Shown here: piece by piece, positions 16,908 through 26,163 of the stretch
How the letters are laid out: the number at the start of each line of letters is the position of its first letter
Numbering within the stretch: position 1 is the stretch's first letter
NCBI RefSeq assembly: GCF_004006295.1
Contig: NZ_CP026095.1
Coordinates: 3,458,001-3,522,000, forward strand
Length of the DNA stretch: 64,000 bases
Reading direction: 5' to 3'
Origin: Peribacillus asahii
Lineage (GTDB): Bacteria; Bacillota; Bacilli; Bacillales; DSM-1321
Made by a program: the position numbers and the translations under genes
Notes under the pieces: model-generated
Database searches by the model: none
What the model saw: the letters and a program-made list of their open reading frames with translations, nothing else
What the model was told of the DNA's origin: nothing

Positions 16908-17573
16908 TTATTTGACTTGACTACCCATCAAAATATCCTTTAACTGGCTTACACTTTTGACAATATGAGTAGGGTTAGAATGACTTAGTTCTTCAAATGA
17001 ACCATATCCATAAGTTACTCCAATAGAGTTAATTCCAGTGTTATTTGCACCAATAATATCGTGCTTCCTGTCGCCAATCATAATAAAGTCACTAAGCGTA
17101 TGTTCCTTGTACTTATCTAGTATGTATTGAATTATTTCAGTTTTTGAAGCTCTTGTTCCATCAAGGTTACTTCCGACAATAAGTTCAAAATATTGATCAA
17201 TATTAAAGTACTTTAGTATTTGTTCAGCAAATACAGTAGGCTTTGAAGTTGCTACAACTAAAGTAAATTGTTGTTCTTTTAACGATTTTAATAGTGATGC
17301 AATATTTGAATATAACTCATTCTCAAACATTCCCTTTTCCTTAAACCTCTCCCTATATAATTCAATTGCTTTTTGTGTGTTTTTCTCGCCAAAATCGTAA
17401 TATTCAGCAAATGAAACTTGTAGTGGTGGACCAATAAAACATTCAAGTTTATCAATGTCAGGCTCAACAATGTTCATTTTTTGTAATGCATATTGAACCG
17501 ATTTAGTTATTCCTACCTTTGGGTCTGAAAGTGTTCCGTCTAAATCAAATAAAATTACTTTGTATTTATCCAT
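16908..17573 (-). CDS. HAD-superfamily phosphatase (Gph/PpaX-like)
   Basis: 221 residues with the HAD motif I D-x-D-G-T (Asp10, Asp12), a helical cap (about 17-80), motif II 'VVATSKPT', and motif III/IV 'DFIMIGDRKHDIIGANN'. This is the phosphoglycolate/pyrophosphatase-like subfamily acting on small phosphorylated metabolites; substrate unknown. Single-gene unit flanked by repeat halves with IS110 insertions on both sides. Confidence 0.88.
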   Translation of the reverse strand: MDKYKVILFDLDGTLSDPKVGITKSVQYALQKMNIVEPDIDKLECFIGPPLQVSFAEYYDFGEKNTQKAIELYRERFKEKGMFENELYSNIASLLKSLKEQQFTLVVATSKPTVFAEQILKYFNIDQYFELIVGSNLDGTRASKTEIIQYILDKYKEHTLSDFIMIGDRKHDIIGANNTGINSIGVTYGYGSFEELSHSNPTHIVKSVSQLKDILMGSQVK

Positions 17574-17668
17574 ATTAACCTCCCTTACTAAATCTAATAG
17601 TCACCTTAATTTTACCACATTAGTTACAAATAAGTTCCAAGTCTTGTTGAACTATCCTGCCCTGTTAG

Positions 17669-17927
17669 CCATCCATGAAGCGCAAAAATCAGAGCTTCAC
17701 CACAGAGAATGAAAATGGTTCAGAACCGTCAATACTGATTCTACGGCTGGGAGAGGAAGGTCGATGAACTATGGTGCGTTAGAGCCCATCCGTTAGTCTG
17801 ACTCCAACGACCAAGGTGCACCACTGACTGTCGCTCCCTTACGGGAAGCACACATGGTAGATTAATCCTATTCTGGTTGATGCACCAGCCTCCAATTATA
17901 TTGAGAGCCGTAGAGAGGATGTTTTCA
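17669..17927 (+). ncRNA. Candidate bridge RNA region of IS110 element C
   Basis: Non-coding 5' end with the covarying hairpin GAAGC/GCTTC near its start and CCGTTAGT (17790-17797), an 8-base match to the target repeat core. Ten further bases (GACTCCAACG) follow without matching. Placement upstream of the transposase fits the IS110 group. An 8-base match alone is weak evidence. Confidence 0.4.
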
Positions 17928-19151
17928 ATGGAAGTAGTCATTGAAAGAGCATGTGGTATGGATGTCCATAAGGACAATATTACTGCATGTATTATGACAC
18001 CAGAAGGAAAGGAGATTCAAACGTTTTCAACAAAAATTATTTTTCTAATACAATTGGTGGACTGGATTAAACAGCATAGCTGTACTCATGTTGCAATGGA
18101 GAGTACCAGTGTATATTGGAAACCTATTGTTAATTTATTAGAGGCTGAAGATATTGAGTTTTTGGTTGTGAATGCCCAACATATGAAAGCAGTGCCAGGA
18201 CGTAAAACAGATGTGAAAGATGCAGAATGGATTGCCAAACTTCTTCGTCATGGACTCCTAAAAGCTAGTTACATTCCAGATCGAAATCAACGGGAGCTAC
18301 GCGAACTAGTTCGATATCGCAGGAGTATTATTGAAGAACGTGCTAGACAACATAATCGCATTCAAAAAGTGTTAGAGGGCGCCAACATTAAGCTGGGTTC
18401 TGTGGTTTCGGATATCATGGGCGTTTCAGCTCGAGATATGCTTAACGCTATTGTCGAAGGCGAAGAAGATCCTGAAAAACTAGCAAACCTCGCTCGACGT
18501 ACAATGAAAAAGAAGAAAGATGAACTGCAGCTTGCCCTTAAAGGTTATATCAATTCGCATCAACGCCTCATGTTAAAAACCATTTTAAAGCATATTGATT
18601 TTTTAACAGAGCGAATCGAGATGCTCGACCAAGAGGTCGAGCAAAGGGTAAGCTCCTATCAAGAAGATGTGGAACGATTAGACTCTATTCCTGGTATAGC
18701 TACAAGAATGGCTGAGCAAATTTTATCCGAAATTGGGACTGATATTAAAAAACAGTTTCCAAGTGCAGTTCATATGTGTTCTTGGGCAGGTTTGGTTCCT
18801 GGACATAACGAAAGTGCTGGAAAAAGAAAATCAGCTAAAACCAAAAAAGGCAACAAATATTTGAGGTCAGCATTAACAGAGGCAGCTCATTCCGTAAGAG
18901 GATCAAAAAATTACCTTGGAGCACTGTATAGGCGTACAGCATCACGGAAAGGTAAGAAACGAGCAGGAATTGTCGTCGCTCACGCCATGATGAGAATAGC
19001 TTATTATCTCTTAACACGAAAAGAAATGTATGTAGACTTAGGCGAAGACTACTTTGATAAACAGAGACAGCAATCTATTGTACGACATTCACTCCGAAGA
19101 CTTGAAAGTTTAGGATACACCGTTACGTTACAAGAATCTGAAGTATCTTAA
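17928..19151 (+). CDS. IS110-family DEDD transposase (element C)
   Basis: 407 residues from the ATG at 17928 (GAGAGG nine bases upstream; earlier in-frame ATGs at 17877 and 17919 fit the ribosome site less well). DEDD residues Asp12, Glu58, Asp95, Asp98. C-terminal transposase_20 domain includes 'SIPGIATRMAEQILSEIG' and 'HNESAGKRKSAKTKKGN'. A third lineage of IS110 transposase, distinct from A and B. Intact frame. Confidence 0.93.
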   Translation: MEVVIERACGMDVHKDNITACIMTPEGKEIQTFSTKIIFLIQLVDWIKQHSCTHVAMESTSVYWKPIVNLLEAEDIEFLVVNAQHMKAVPGRKTDVKDAEWIAKLLRHGLLKASYIPDRNQRELRELVRYRRSIIEERARQHNRIQKVLEGANIKLGSVVSDIMGVSARDMLNAIVEGEEDPEKLANLARRTMKKKKDELQLALKGYINSHQRLMLKTILKHIDFLTERIEMLDQEVEQRVSSYQEDVERLDSIPGIATRMAEQILSEIGTDIKKQFPSAVHMCSWAGLVPGHNESAGKRKSAKTKKGNKYLRSALTEAAHSVRGSKNYLGALYRRTASRKGKKRAGIVVAHAMMRIAYYLLTRKEMYVDLGEDYFDKQRQQSIVRHSLRRLESLGYTVTLQESEVS

Positions 19152-19323
19152 TCCAGTCCACTCTCTTACAATGGATCAATGAATCAGGCGCTCTCCCCTT
19201 TTTTTAAAAATGAATGAGCTGCGTCTTATTAAGTATTGCCTCTTTTACTAAATTACAGAAGTTTATTTTCATGGTAGTTGAAGTACATTTGTTCACAATA
19301 CCAGGTCTATAATCCTAATTTAT

Positions 19324-20199
19324 TTATCCCATTATATCTTTAAGCTGATTATTTTGTCTCTTAAAGAATAGCCAAAATGCCAAAAGGATAATAAACAAAG
19401 TAAATAGTAATATTGGGGTTTGGAAAATACTCCAAGTGCTTGGTCCGTAATAGGTTAATTGGTGATGTCTCTCAATAGTCTGTTCATACGAACTTTTATA
19501 TTCATATTGAATGGCCCACCGATTATTCGCCATTACCACAGTTCCTAAATCATACCCACTAGGAGTAATATTGTTATTTTCCCTGAGTATCCCTTCGCTC
19601 CCAATGACTATGGCAGCTTTATTGTACTCAATAGGATAGATAGTTGTTGGTTTCTGTTTTACAGAACCATTTTCCTTTAACCAATCTTTTACATCTTCTG
19701 CTGGAAAAACAGCTAACAATTTAAGTTTATCACTATATTTTTTATAAATGGTAAGGAGTTGTTTTTGTTCATTTTCATTCACTTCTGTTGAAGAACCAAG
19801 AATATGGAATACATCATCCATAATGTCTCCTTTTTCTCGGTCTACTATTTCTAGCTTTGTTGCTTCGTCTTTTTGTTCACTATACTTTATTACAGAATGG
19901 AATAGAAAAATTACTCCCATTACCAAGGAGAGAAGTGTAGCTAAGAGTAAATAATTCGCAAGTTTCTTTTGACCATTGAAGAACCTTGATACTTTTTGGA
20001 ATGGTCTCTTTACTTCCACTTTATACACTTCATCTATTTCATCATTAAGGTCAACATCATTTTTCATACTTTCTAATACTTCTCTACATTCGGTACACGA
20101 ATTTATATGTTCTTCAATAAAAACTATACTATCTTTGCTACACAAGTTATCGATATAAGATGGCAGTAAATCTCTCACTATATTGCATTTATTGCCCAT
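19324..20199 (-). CDS. Anti-sigma factor with zf-HC2 domain, cognate of the upstream ECF sigma
   Basis: 291 residues. N-terminal zinc-binding anti-sigma motif H-x3-C-x2-C ('HINSCTEC', about 31-38), one membrane segment at about 83-105, an extracytoplasmic middle domain, and a second membrane segment near the C-terminus (about 256-277) followed by a basic tail. It would hold the ECF sigma factor inactive at the membrane until a signal is received. Its start overlaps the sigma gene end by 11 bases. The middle domain resembles sensory regions of Bacillus anti-sigmas; the signal is unknown. Confidence 0.82.
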   Translation of the reverse strand: MGNKCNIVRDLLPSYIDNLCSKDSIVFIEEHINSCTECREVLESMKNDVDLNDEIDEVYKVEVKRPFQKVSRFFNGQKKLANYLLLATLLSLVMGVIFLFHSVIKYSEQKDEATKLEIVDREKGDIMDDVFHILGSSTEVNENEQKQLLTIYKKYSDKLKLLAVFPAEDVKDWLKENGSVKQKPTTIYPIEYNKAAIVIGSEGILRENNNITPSGYDLGTVVMANNRWAIQYEYKSSYEQTIERHHQLTYYGPSTWSIFQTPILLFTLFIILLAFWLFFKRQNNQLKDIMG

Positions 20200-20677
20200 T
20201 TTTATCCTTACCCCTTTCCCTTAATTTCATCTTAGCCCTGTAAAAAGTAACCCTCGCCCAGTTTTCATTTTTTAGTTGAATTTCACCAATTTCTTTGAAA
20301 CTAAGACCACCCAAAATTCTCAAAAGTACCACTTCTTTGTATGGTTCTTCAAGTAAGTGTATTATTCGGTATAGGGCGATTTTGTCTTCCGAATGAATAA
20401 ATTCAGCTTCAGGAGAAGTATGTAATGTCTCATCTCGAAACATATGTCTTTGTTGTTTCTTATTACGTTCAAGATGCTTATAATAGGAGTGCTTCGCTAT
20501 TTGACAAAGCCAAACTGACATTTTACATTCACCATTATATCTATCAATAGATTTTACAGCTTGATAGAAAGTTTCTTGTGTTAGTTCTTCTGATAAATCT
20601 GCGTTGTGACAAAGACACATTAGAAACTTGAATACTTCTTCAGCATAATTGCTATAAATTTCATCTAATTCTCCCAA
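20189..20677 (-). CDS. ECF-type RNA polymerase sigma factor
   Basis: 162 residues: region 2 (about 10-75, 'LTQETFYQAVKSIDRYNG...VWLCQIAKHSYY') and region 4 (about 105-155, 'EPYKEVVLLRILGGLSFKEIGEI'), no region 3. The start is TTG 20677 with AAAGGAGG upstream. Operon with its anti-sigma partner. Such pairs usually autoregulate, but I could not identify a convincing ECF promoter motif upstream. Confidence 0.9.
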   Translation of the reverse strand: MGELDEIYSNYAEEVFKFLMCLCHNADLSEELTQETFYQAVKSIDRYNGECKMSVWLCQIAKHSYYKHLERNKKQQRHMFRDETLHTSPEAEFIHSEDKIALYRIIHLLEEPYKEVVLLRILGGLSFKEIGEIQLKNENWARVTFYRAKMKLRERGKDKNGQ

Positions 20678-20828
20678 GCCTTTTCCTCCTTTCGTCTATA
20701 TATCCGATTCAAGTCAATTTCGTTACAAGAAATATATTTATTTTATTAAACTTTTTATTGGCAATAGAAAACCGCCTAACAAAATGGCGGCTAAAGTATT
20801 AACATTCAACATAATCTAAAAAAAACGT

Positions 20829-20896
20829 AAACGTCAAGTAGCCCCAAATACACGACGGAAATTGTGTTTTCAGGACTACCTTTTGTTTACTTTGCT
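20829..20896. mobile_element. IS66 left-end remnant
   Basis: CGTAAACGTCAAGTAGCCCC and the following 45 bases match the left end of the IS66 at 26115 (including ...GGACTA..TTTTGTTT and the last few tnpC codons) with scattered changes. The rest of the element is gone; it is joined directly to a protease fragment. Confidence 0.75.
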
Positions 20897-21085
20897 TCTG
20901 GAACTTCGATGGCTGCACCGAAGGTCTCTGCTAGCCTAGCCTTAATTATCAATCAACGTCACTATAAAAATCAACCAAATAAATCCATTGATTACCTCTA
21001 CAAAAACGGAGTAAAAAAAGGGATTGAACCTAACTCAGCTTACTGGGGAAATGGTCAGTTAGACGTATATAACGCGGTTAAATAA
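20894..21085 (+). pseudogene. C-terminal fragment of a subtilisin-family (S8) serine protease
   Basis: The frame encodes about 63 residues beginning at the catalytic-serine motif 'SGTSMAAPKVSA' and ending 'GNGQLDVYNAVK', a typical subtilase C-terminus. The catalytic Asp and His regions, signal and propeptide are missing; the upstream DNA is IS66 end sequence. It was truncated by IS66-associated deletion and is not expected to be functional. Confidence 0.82.
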
Positions 21086-21128
21086 ATAAAAAAATGAACT
21101 ATGATTGTCATCGTTCATTTTTTTATTT
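21083..21128. terminator. Bidirectional terminator
   Basis: AAAAAATGAAC pairs with GTTCATTTTTTT, A/T-runs on both sides, between the protease fragment (+) and the histidine kinase gene (-). Confidence 0.85.
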
Positions 21129-22550
21129 GTCAAGGGAAGATATTGTGAATTCAATATATGCTCCTTGAGGTTCATTATTTTTGGCATAAATTTCTCCACC
21201 ATGTTTTATAACTAACTCTTTTACAATATATAGTCCCAGCCCATGATGAAGTTGGTCATTCCTTGAAGGATCTCCTTGATAGAATTTACTAAATAAAAAA
21301 GGTAAATCTTTGGTGTCAAACCCTTTTCCTGTATCACAAATAGAAAAAGACATCGTATCTTTCTTCATTTGAACTTGAACATCAATACTTCCATTCACCG
21401 GGGTAAACCGAATGCTATTAGAGATTAAATTAGTAAGAATTTGATGCAATCGTTTTGGATCCAATGCAAATTCGGAATCTTCTTCTCCAGGATTTCTATT
21501 CAAGCTGTAAGTGAACTTTATTTCTTCATCATCTGCCCATTTTTTAAATTCCTCAAGCATTTCCGATAACATTTCCATAGGAATGACTCTTTCAATATCA
21601 AGTGTAAAATCTGGGTTGTCTACCTCAGATACTCTTTTCATTTCTTCTGTCAAATGCAATACTCTTTCCGTATTGTTTTTAATTGTTTGCAAATATTGCG
21701 GCAACCTTTTCTTCCCATTTAATGATGGATCCATTAATACCTCTACATGAGATAATATAATTGTTAGAGGTGTCCTTAGATCATGAGCAATTGAAGCAAC
21801 CATATCTCGACGCTCTTGTTCTAATTTCCACTGGAGATAAAGTGAAGTTTTCAATTCTTCTTTCATACTATTAAAAGAGTCAATTAATACACCTATTTCA
21901 TTTTCACTTTCATACTCAATCTCAAAATCCAAATCTTGATTTTTAATTTTCTGAGAAGCAGCACTGAGCTCTTTAATTGGCTTATTTAATTCTTTTCCCA
22001 AACGTCTTGCTAATAGGTATGAATAAAGTGTTAAAAATAGAAAAGGAATCAATAATACTAAAAGAAATATGTATTTTATATAATCATCGATAGATGATGC
22101 TAACACATATCGTACAGCAAGAACTCCTACTATTCGATTTTTGTCAAGGATAGGTAAATATTTCGTTATGACCTTCCCTTTTGGGTCAGACTTATTAACT
22201 TTTTCGTATATGCTTTTGTTATCTTCTATTAATTGGTCATCCAATGTACCATATATTTTATTTCCTCGAAGGTTTATGACTTGATAAGTAATCCCCTCCA
22301 TAGGAATAACTTTTTCTAAATTTTTTTGGAAAGATACATCTACTATCTTTTCTCCTTTTGATTTAACAAACTTTTCGATACTAGGAACTTTTTTTTCATA
22401 ATAATTAGCAGGCTGGACTGACTTTTCGCTATAAACAGAGAGAAAATAATACAATAGAATTAAACTACAAATTGTACTTATAAGACTTAAAAAGATTACT
22501 GAAGCAAAAGTTAAAATAAACTGGTTTTTTAGCGATAGTCGTTTAATCAT
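21123..22550 (-). CDS. Sensor histidine kinase
   Basis: 475 residues. Two membrane helices (about 12-36 and 160-181) bracket an extracytoplasmic sensor domain of about 120 residues, then HAMP, HisKA with phospho-acceptor His256 ('SIAHDLRTPLT'), and HATPase_c with N-box 'LTNLISNSIRF', G1 'DTGKGF' and G2 'HGLGLYIVKEL'. Its start overlaps the response regulator stop by one base. It is the last gene of an ABC transporter/two-component operon, so it probably senses a membrane-active compound handled by that transporter (inference). Confidence 0.92.
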   Translation of the reverse strand: MIKRLSLKNQFILTFASVIFLSLISTICSLILLYYFLSVYSEKSVQPANYYEKKVPSIEKFVKSKGEKIVDVSFQKNLEKVIPMEGITYQVINLRGNKIYGTLDDQLIEDNKSIYEKVNKSDPKGKVITKYLPILDKNRIVGVLAVRYVLASSIDDYIKYIFLLVLLIPFLFLTLYSYLLARRLGKELNKPIKELSAASQKIKNQDLDFEIEYESENEIGVLIDSFNSMKEELKTSLYLQWKLEQERRDMVASIAHDLRTPLTIILSHVEVLMDPSLNGKKRLPQYLQTIKNNTERVLHLTEEMKRVSEVDNPDFTLDIERVIPMEMLSEMLEEFKKWADDEEIKFTYSLNRNPGEEDSEFALDPKRLHQILTNLISNSIRFTPVNGSIDVQVQMKKDTMSFSICDTGKGFDTKDLPFLFSKFYQGDPSRNDQLHHGLGLYIVKELVIKHGGEIYAKNNEPQGAYIEFTISSLDK

Positions 22551-23230
22551 TAGCGTTTTTCCAGCTTATAGCCGACTCCCCACACCGTTTTTATGTGATA
22601 AGTTGACATACCTGAAGTTAATTTAGCTCTTAAATTATTAATGTGAACTATAATGGTATTTAAGTCTCCCATTGCATCAATGCCCCAAATCTTCTCATAA
22701 ATCTGCTCTTTAGAAAATATTTGCCCTAAATTCACTGTTAAAAGCTCTAATATCTTAAACTCTTTACTTGTTAAGTCTATCTTATTACCATCTAATAGAA
22801 CATCATGTTGTGCATAATTAATAGTTAAATTGCCCAAGAGACGTTGATTCTGTGCACTAACACGCTCCCTCTGTTCACGCCTTAAATGTGCCTCTACCCG
22901 GGCAATAAGTTCTTTTACTTGGAAAGGCTTCGTTATATAATCATCTCCTCCTAATGTAAATCCTTTTACTTTATCTATCTCTGAGTGCTTTGCACTTAAA
23001 AACAGAATAGGACAATGAATTTGTTCCCTAATAACCCTACAGAGGTCAAAACCATCCATTTGAGGCATCATAACATCTAAGATTATTAAATCTACAGTCG
23101 TTTTTAATTGATCTAATGCTTGCTCGCCATTGTAAGCTTTAAGAACTCTATAACCTCGGTCTTCAAAAATATCAGAGATTATATCTACAATCTCTAGCTC
23201 ATCATCGACCACAAGAATAGTTCCTTGCAT
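22550..23230 (-). CDS. OmpR-family response regulator
   Basis: 226 residues from ATG 23230 (GGGAGGAAAG upstream). Receiver domain with Asp52 phospho-acceptor and 'VDD' acidic pair; C-terminal winged-helix DNA-binding domain ('LTSKEFKILELLTVNLGQIFSKEQIYEKIWG'). An upstream in-frame ATG at 23374 would add 48 hydrophobic residues not typical of this family. Partner of the downstream kinase. Confidence 0.93.
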   Translation of the reverse strand: MQGTILVVDDELEIVDIISDIFEDRGYRVLKAYNGEQALDQLKTTVDLIILDVMMPQMDGFDLCRVIREQIHCPILFLSAKHSEIDKVKGFTLGGDDYITKPFQVKELIARVEAHLRREQRERVSAQNQRLLGNLTINYAQHDVLLDGNKIDLTSKEFKILELLTVNLGQIFSKEQIYEKIWGIDAMGDLNTIIVHINNLRAKLTSGMSTYHIKTVWGVGYKLEKR

Positions 23231-23312
23231 AAATACTTTCCTCCCTGCCCCAAAAATTTTGATTATCCAGGAGAGATACATTAGTCTCCTCCTAGATAAA
23301 AACATCTTCTTT

Positions 23313-23549
23313 TCATAGAACTTTTTTAGAATAAAAGTAACTAGAAATAAGATAGATGATAAACTGAGATACAAAAAACATTAAGAAGATTACTATTTTA
23401 GAATAAATTGTAATTCCTTCTAATATATTTTGCAAGGCATTGGTAGCTACGAATAAATTTAATCCTCCTAAAAGTAAAGGAACAAAAAATACTATAGAAA
23501 TCTGAATATATAAAGTTTTTTTAATTTCTCTAGCTTCCAATATAGCCAT
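23313..23549 (-). CDS. Small two-helix membrane protein resembling the C-terminus of a BceB/FtsX-type permease
   Basis: 78 residues from ATG 23549 (GGAGGAAGG seven bases upstream); an in-frame ATG at 23573 directly abuts the preceding stop. The sequence 'REIKKTLYIQISIVFFVPLLLGG' and the following helix look like the last transmembrane part of a bacitracin-type (BceB/FtsX) permease, without the rest of it. Either a free-standing small subunit or the relic of a larger gene. Its own ribosome site and position between permease and regulator favour expression. Confidence 0.5.
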   Translation of the reverse strand: MAILEAREIKKTLYIQISIVFFVPLLLGGLNLFVATNALQNILEGITIYSKIVIFLMFFVSQFIIYLISSYFYSKKVL

Positions 23550-23573
23550 CTTAATCCTTCCTCCTACCTTCAT

Positions 23574-24335
23574 TTAAGAAGTAAACTCTTTTTTACTCCA
23601 TATTCTTATACAAGAACCAAAACCCACCAACATGATAGTCAAAGCAAAAGCATACAGGGAATTGCTATTGGTACTAAGAGTATGAAAGATACTTTGAACT
23701 GATAATAAGAAAAAGGAAAGTTGGCTCGAAACATACAAACAACCTACATATAACCCAATTAATAAGAAGAAGCTAATAACTGCATTTGAAATAAGTACAC
23801 TAATTAAACTAGCAAGAGCTAAGCAGCACATCTGGATGACGAAAAATAGACCATACACTTGTACTGTATATAATATAGCTTCTATAGCATTCTTCTGTTG
23901 ACCATAAAAAGTAAAATCATTGTCTGGTTTTAAGAAGATAAAACCAAACACTATGCTAATCACCAGGATGATTAATAAATGTACTAGTACCATTAATGCA
24001 AGAGAGAACCATTTTGAAATTAGAAATGCCTTTCTTTTAAAGGGTCTAATTAAAAAAAGGCGATATGCCCCTGAGTTATATTCTACATTGAGGCTATTTA
24101 GGAAAAACACAGGCATAAAAATCAATGTGAGTAAGAATGACGATTCTTTTAACAAAAACCATGGAAAATTCCAAGTATTTAGAGGAACTTGCTGATCATT
24201 ATTATAAATTCCAACACCATAGTATCTTAAAAACCAAGCTTGAAGAAGTACAATCACAGTAAAGATTCCAATCATCCATTTACTTCTTCTTTGACTCCAA
24301 AGTCTCTCCCATTCACTCATAAATAATGCTTTCAT
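23574..24335 (-). CDS. ABC-2 type transporter permease
   Basis: 253 residues with six hydrophobic segments, starting 'MKALFMSEWERLWSQRRSK' much like the neighbouring permease ('FISEFERLWSQ'), so the two probably arose by duplication. Second permease of an ABC-2 exporter of the lantibiotic/bacitracin self-protection type (LanFEG or BcrAB-like layout). AAGGAGG ribosome site before ATG 24335. Confidence 0.85.
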   Translation of the reverse strand: MKALFMSEWERLWSQRRSKWMIGIFTVIVLLQAWFLRYYGVGIYNNDQQVPLNTWNFPWFLLKESSFLLTLIFMPVFFLNSLNVEYNSGAYRLFLIRPFKRKAFLISKWFSLALMVLVHLLIILVISIVFGFIFLKPDNDFTFYGQQKNAIEAILYTVQVYGLFFVIQMCCLALASLISVLISNAVISFFLLIGLYVGCLYVSSQLSFFLLSVQSIFHTLSTNSNSLYAFALTIMLVGFGSCIRIWSKKEFTS

Positions 24336-24352
24336 TTAAAACCCTCCTTAAT

Positions 24353-25183
24353 TCAAATGAAATAATCCCTTTTTACAAAAGTCCAATAAGCAATTAAACC
24401 AAATAGAGCAATATATACGGCTTGAACTAAAATGATGTAGGAATTTAGATTGCTAGTTGATGAAAGTAAAAATGCTATTCCTGTGTGTTGAATTTTTACA
24501 ATAGACATGTACATAAGATGAACCACTGAACTGTGTGCGATAATGGTTTGCGTAGAAAATTCTAAAAGTTGAGGAATGGCAATTGCTAAGAAAATAAAGC
24601 CGACCCCTGCCCCAAGCGTAATCATTGTACTTCTGCTTATCGATCCCAATAATGTAAAGACTGACACAATACTAATCATTGTCACAAAACAAGCCAAGAA
24701 ATATTTAACGTTATATAATAAAGCTCCTGTTAAAGATAATTTATTCTCATCCAGAAATGTTATTAAGGTATTAACCTTAGGAAAAAAGATATAACCAGCA
24801 ATGGTATTTAAAATCCAAAATAGAGTTAGATACAAGAACATAGTTGTTAAAATAGTAGTTAATTTTGCCAAAAAAAGTTGAGTGGTAGAAAAAGGACGAA
24901 TAAGAATCATCCTTAACTGCCCGTTTTCTACCTCATTCGCTATAACCGTAGAAATTAGTATTATAGCGATGATATTAAACGAAACAACGAGGTGCTCAGA
25001 AATATTAATTATAGGAAAGTTTAAGGAAGTCACATAATCTGGCTGTCCCGGTGACACTCGTTCATTCCAATTTAAGTAGTATTTAACTGAGCCGACCGAC
25101 ATTAAAGGTATAAAAAATAGTATTATCCATGACACCTTTTGGGACCATAGTCGTTCAAACTCTGAAATGAAAAGTCCTCTCAT
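24353..25183 (-). CDS. ABC-2 type transporter permease
   Basis: 276 residues, six membrane segments, with the family pattern 'ENGQLRMILIRPFSTTQLFLAKL' after the second helix. Pairs with the 253-residue permease to form a heterodimeric channel. Its start overlaps the ATPase stop by four bases (ATGA-type coupling). Confidence 0.87.
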   Translation of the reverse strand: MRGLFISEFERLWSQKVSWIILFFIPLMSVGSVKYYLNWNERVSPGQPDYVTSLNFPIINISEHLVVSFNIIAIILISTVIANEVENGQLRMILIRPFSTTQLFLAKLTTILTTMFLYLTLFWILNTIAGYIFFPKVNTLITFLDENKLSLTGALLYNVKYFLACFVTMISIVSVFTLLGSISRSTMITLGAGVGFIFLAIAIPQLLEFSTQTIIAHSSVVHLMYMSIVKIQHTGIAFLLSSTSNLNSYIILVQAVYIALFGLIAYWTFVKRDYFI

Positions 25184-25914
25184 GATGTCATCATCTCCAC
25201 AAATATATCTTCAAGTCTCTTACTTGGATCCTTAATTAACTCTTCTTTACTTCCTTGTATAACAAGCTTACCGTTACGAATAATGACAAGACGATCACAC
25301 ATTTGTTGGATTTCATCTAATAAATGACTAGAGATGAGAAATGTTAAATTTTTCTTTTCACGAAGTTCAAGAATTAATTCTCTTAGCTCCCTCATTCCCA
25401 TAGGGTCAAGACCATTTGCCGGCTCATCTAATAAAATGACATCTGGTTCCCCTAAAAGAGCTTGAGCAATTCCTAGTCTTTGCCGCATACCTAATGAGTA
25501 ATTTTTAATTTTCACATCGGCATCCTCTGTTAGCCTTACAATGGATAACGCTGCCTCAACTTGTTCTAACTGCTCTTTTCTAGATAGATCAGGATATAAT
25601 CTCGCTAAATTTTGTAACATCTTTCTTCCTGTCATATATGGAAAAAAGATAGGCGACTCTATAATCGCTCCTACATTTCTTAACGCCTGTTGTCTATCTT
25701 TATTTACATCTTTACCACCCACTAATATTGTCCCTTCAGTGGGGCGAATAAGCCCTGTAAACATTCGCATAAGGGTTGTCTTCCCTGCTCCGTTTGGTCC
25801 TAAAAAGCCGCATATATCTCCTTTATACACCCTGGTCGAGAATTGGTTTACGATATTCTTTCCACTCACTGTTTTTGTAATGTTATTTGCTTCTAAAACA
25901 ACTTCTTTTTTCAT
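25180..25914 (-). CDS. ABC transporter ATP-binding protein
   Basis: 244 residues from ATG 25914 (AAGGAGG upstream; a longer frame to 26022 has no ribosome site). Walker A 'GPNGAGKTT' (39-47), signature 'YSLGMRQRLGIAQALL', Walker B 'VILLDEPANGLDP', H-loop 'SSHLLDE'. BcrA/NatA subfamily driving ABC-2 exporters, often antimicrobial-peptide resistance. First gene of a six-gene operon: ATPase, two permeases, small membrane protein, response regulator, kinase. Confidence 0.92.
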   Translation of the reverse strand: MKKEVVLEANNITKTVSGKNIVNQFSTRVYKGDICGFLGPNGAGKTTLMRMFTGLIRPTEGTILVGGKDVNKDRQQALRNVGAIIESPIFFPYMTGRKMLQNLARLYPDLSRKEQLEQVEAALSIVRLTEDADVKIKNYSLGMRQRLGIAQALLGEPDVILLDEPANGLDPMGMRELRELILELREKKNLTFLISSHLLDEIQQMCDRLVIIRNGKLVIQGSKEELIKDPSKRLEDIFVEMMTS

Positions 25915-25975
25915 GTTCAATCCCTCCTTACGCTTAATATAAAAGACAAATATAAATAAAAAATAAAGAAAAGAA

Positions 25976-26003
25976 AAAAACTCACACTTTTGTGAGTTTT
26001 TAT
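25976..26003. terminator. Hairpin terminator upstream of the ABC operon
   Basis: ACTCACA/TGTGAGT stem with A- and T-runs on either side. It could stop transcription coming from the IS66 on the minus strand, or attenuate the ABC operon. The 26023-26114 stretch beside it holds only presumed promoter DNA. Confidence 0.6.
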
Positions 26004-26163
26004 TGAATTTCAACCTTTTCACAAACAGAGTCTAGTGTATGTCTTTCTTCTAACTGTTTATAAATAATGTTTAATATATTTTGAGGGTTAGGTAGCACAT
26101 AGTTGGGTCTCAATGTAAACGTCAAGTAGCCCCCAAATACTACGTGGGTGGTGTATTTCGGGA

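Larger units (their letters stand above)
17669..19274 (+). mobile_element. IS110-family element C (about 1.6 kb)
   Basis: Ends inferred from the deleted copy at 13927-14126 and from the split repeat: left flank ...GCCCTGTTAG, right flank TAGTTGAAGTAC. Structure: about 259-bp 5' non-coding end, transposase, 123-bp 3' end. The rejoined flanks form one palindromic repeat. Boundary uncertainty is about 3-5 bases (TAG could belong to either side). Confidence 0.78.

Noticed and set aside
17741..17977. 78-codon minus-strand frame
   Set aside because: Antisense to the element C 5' end and transposase start.
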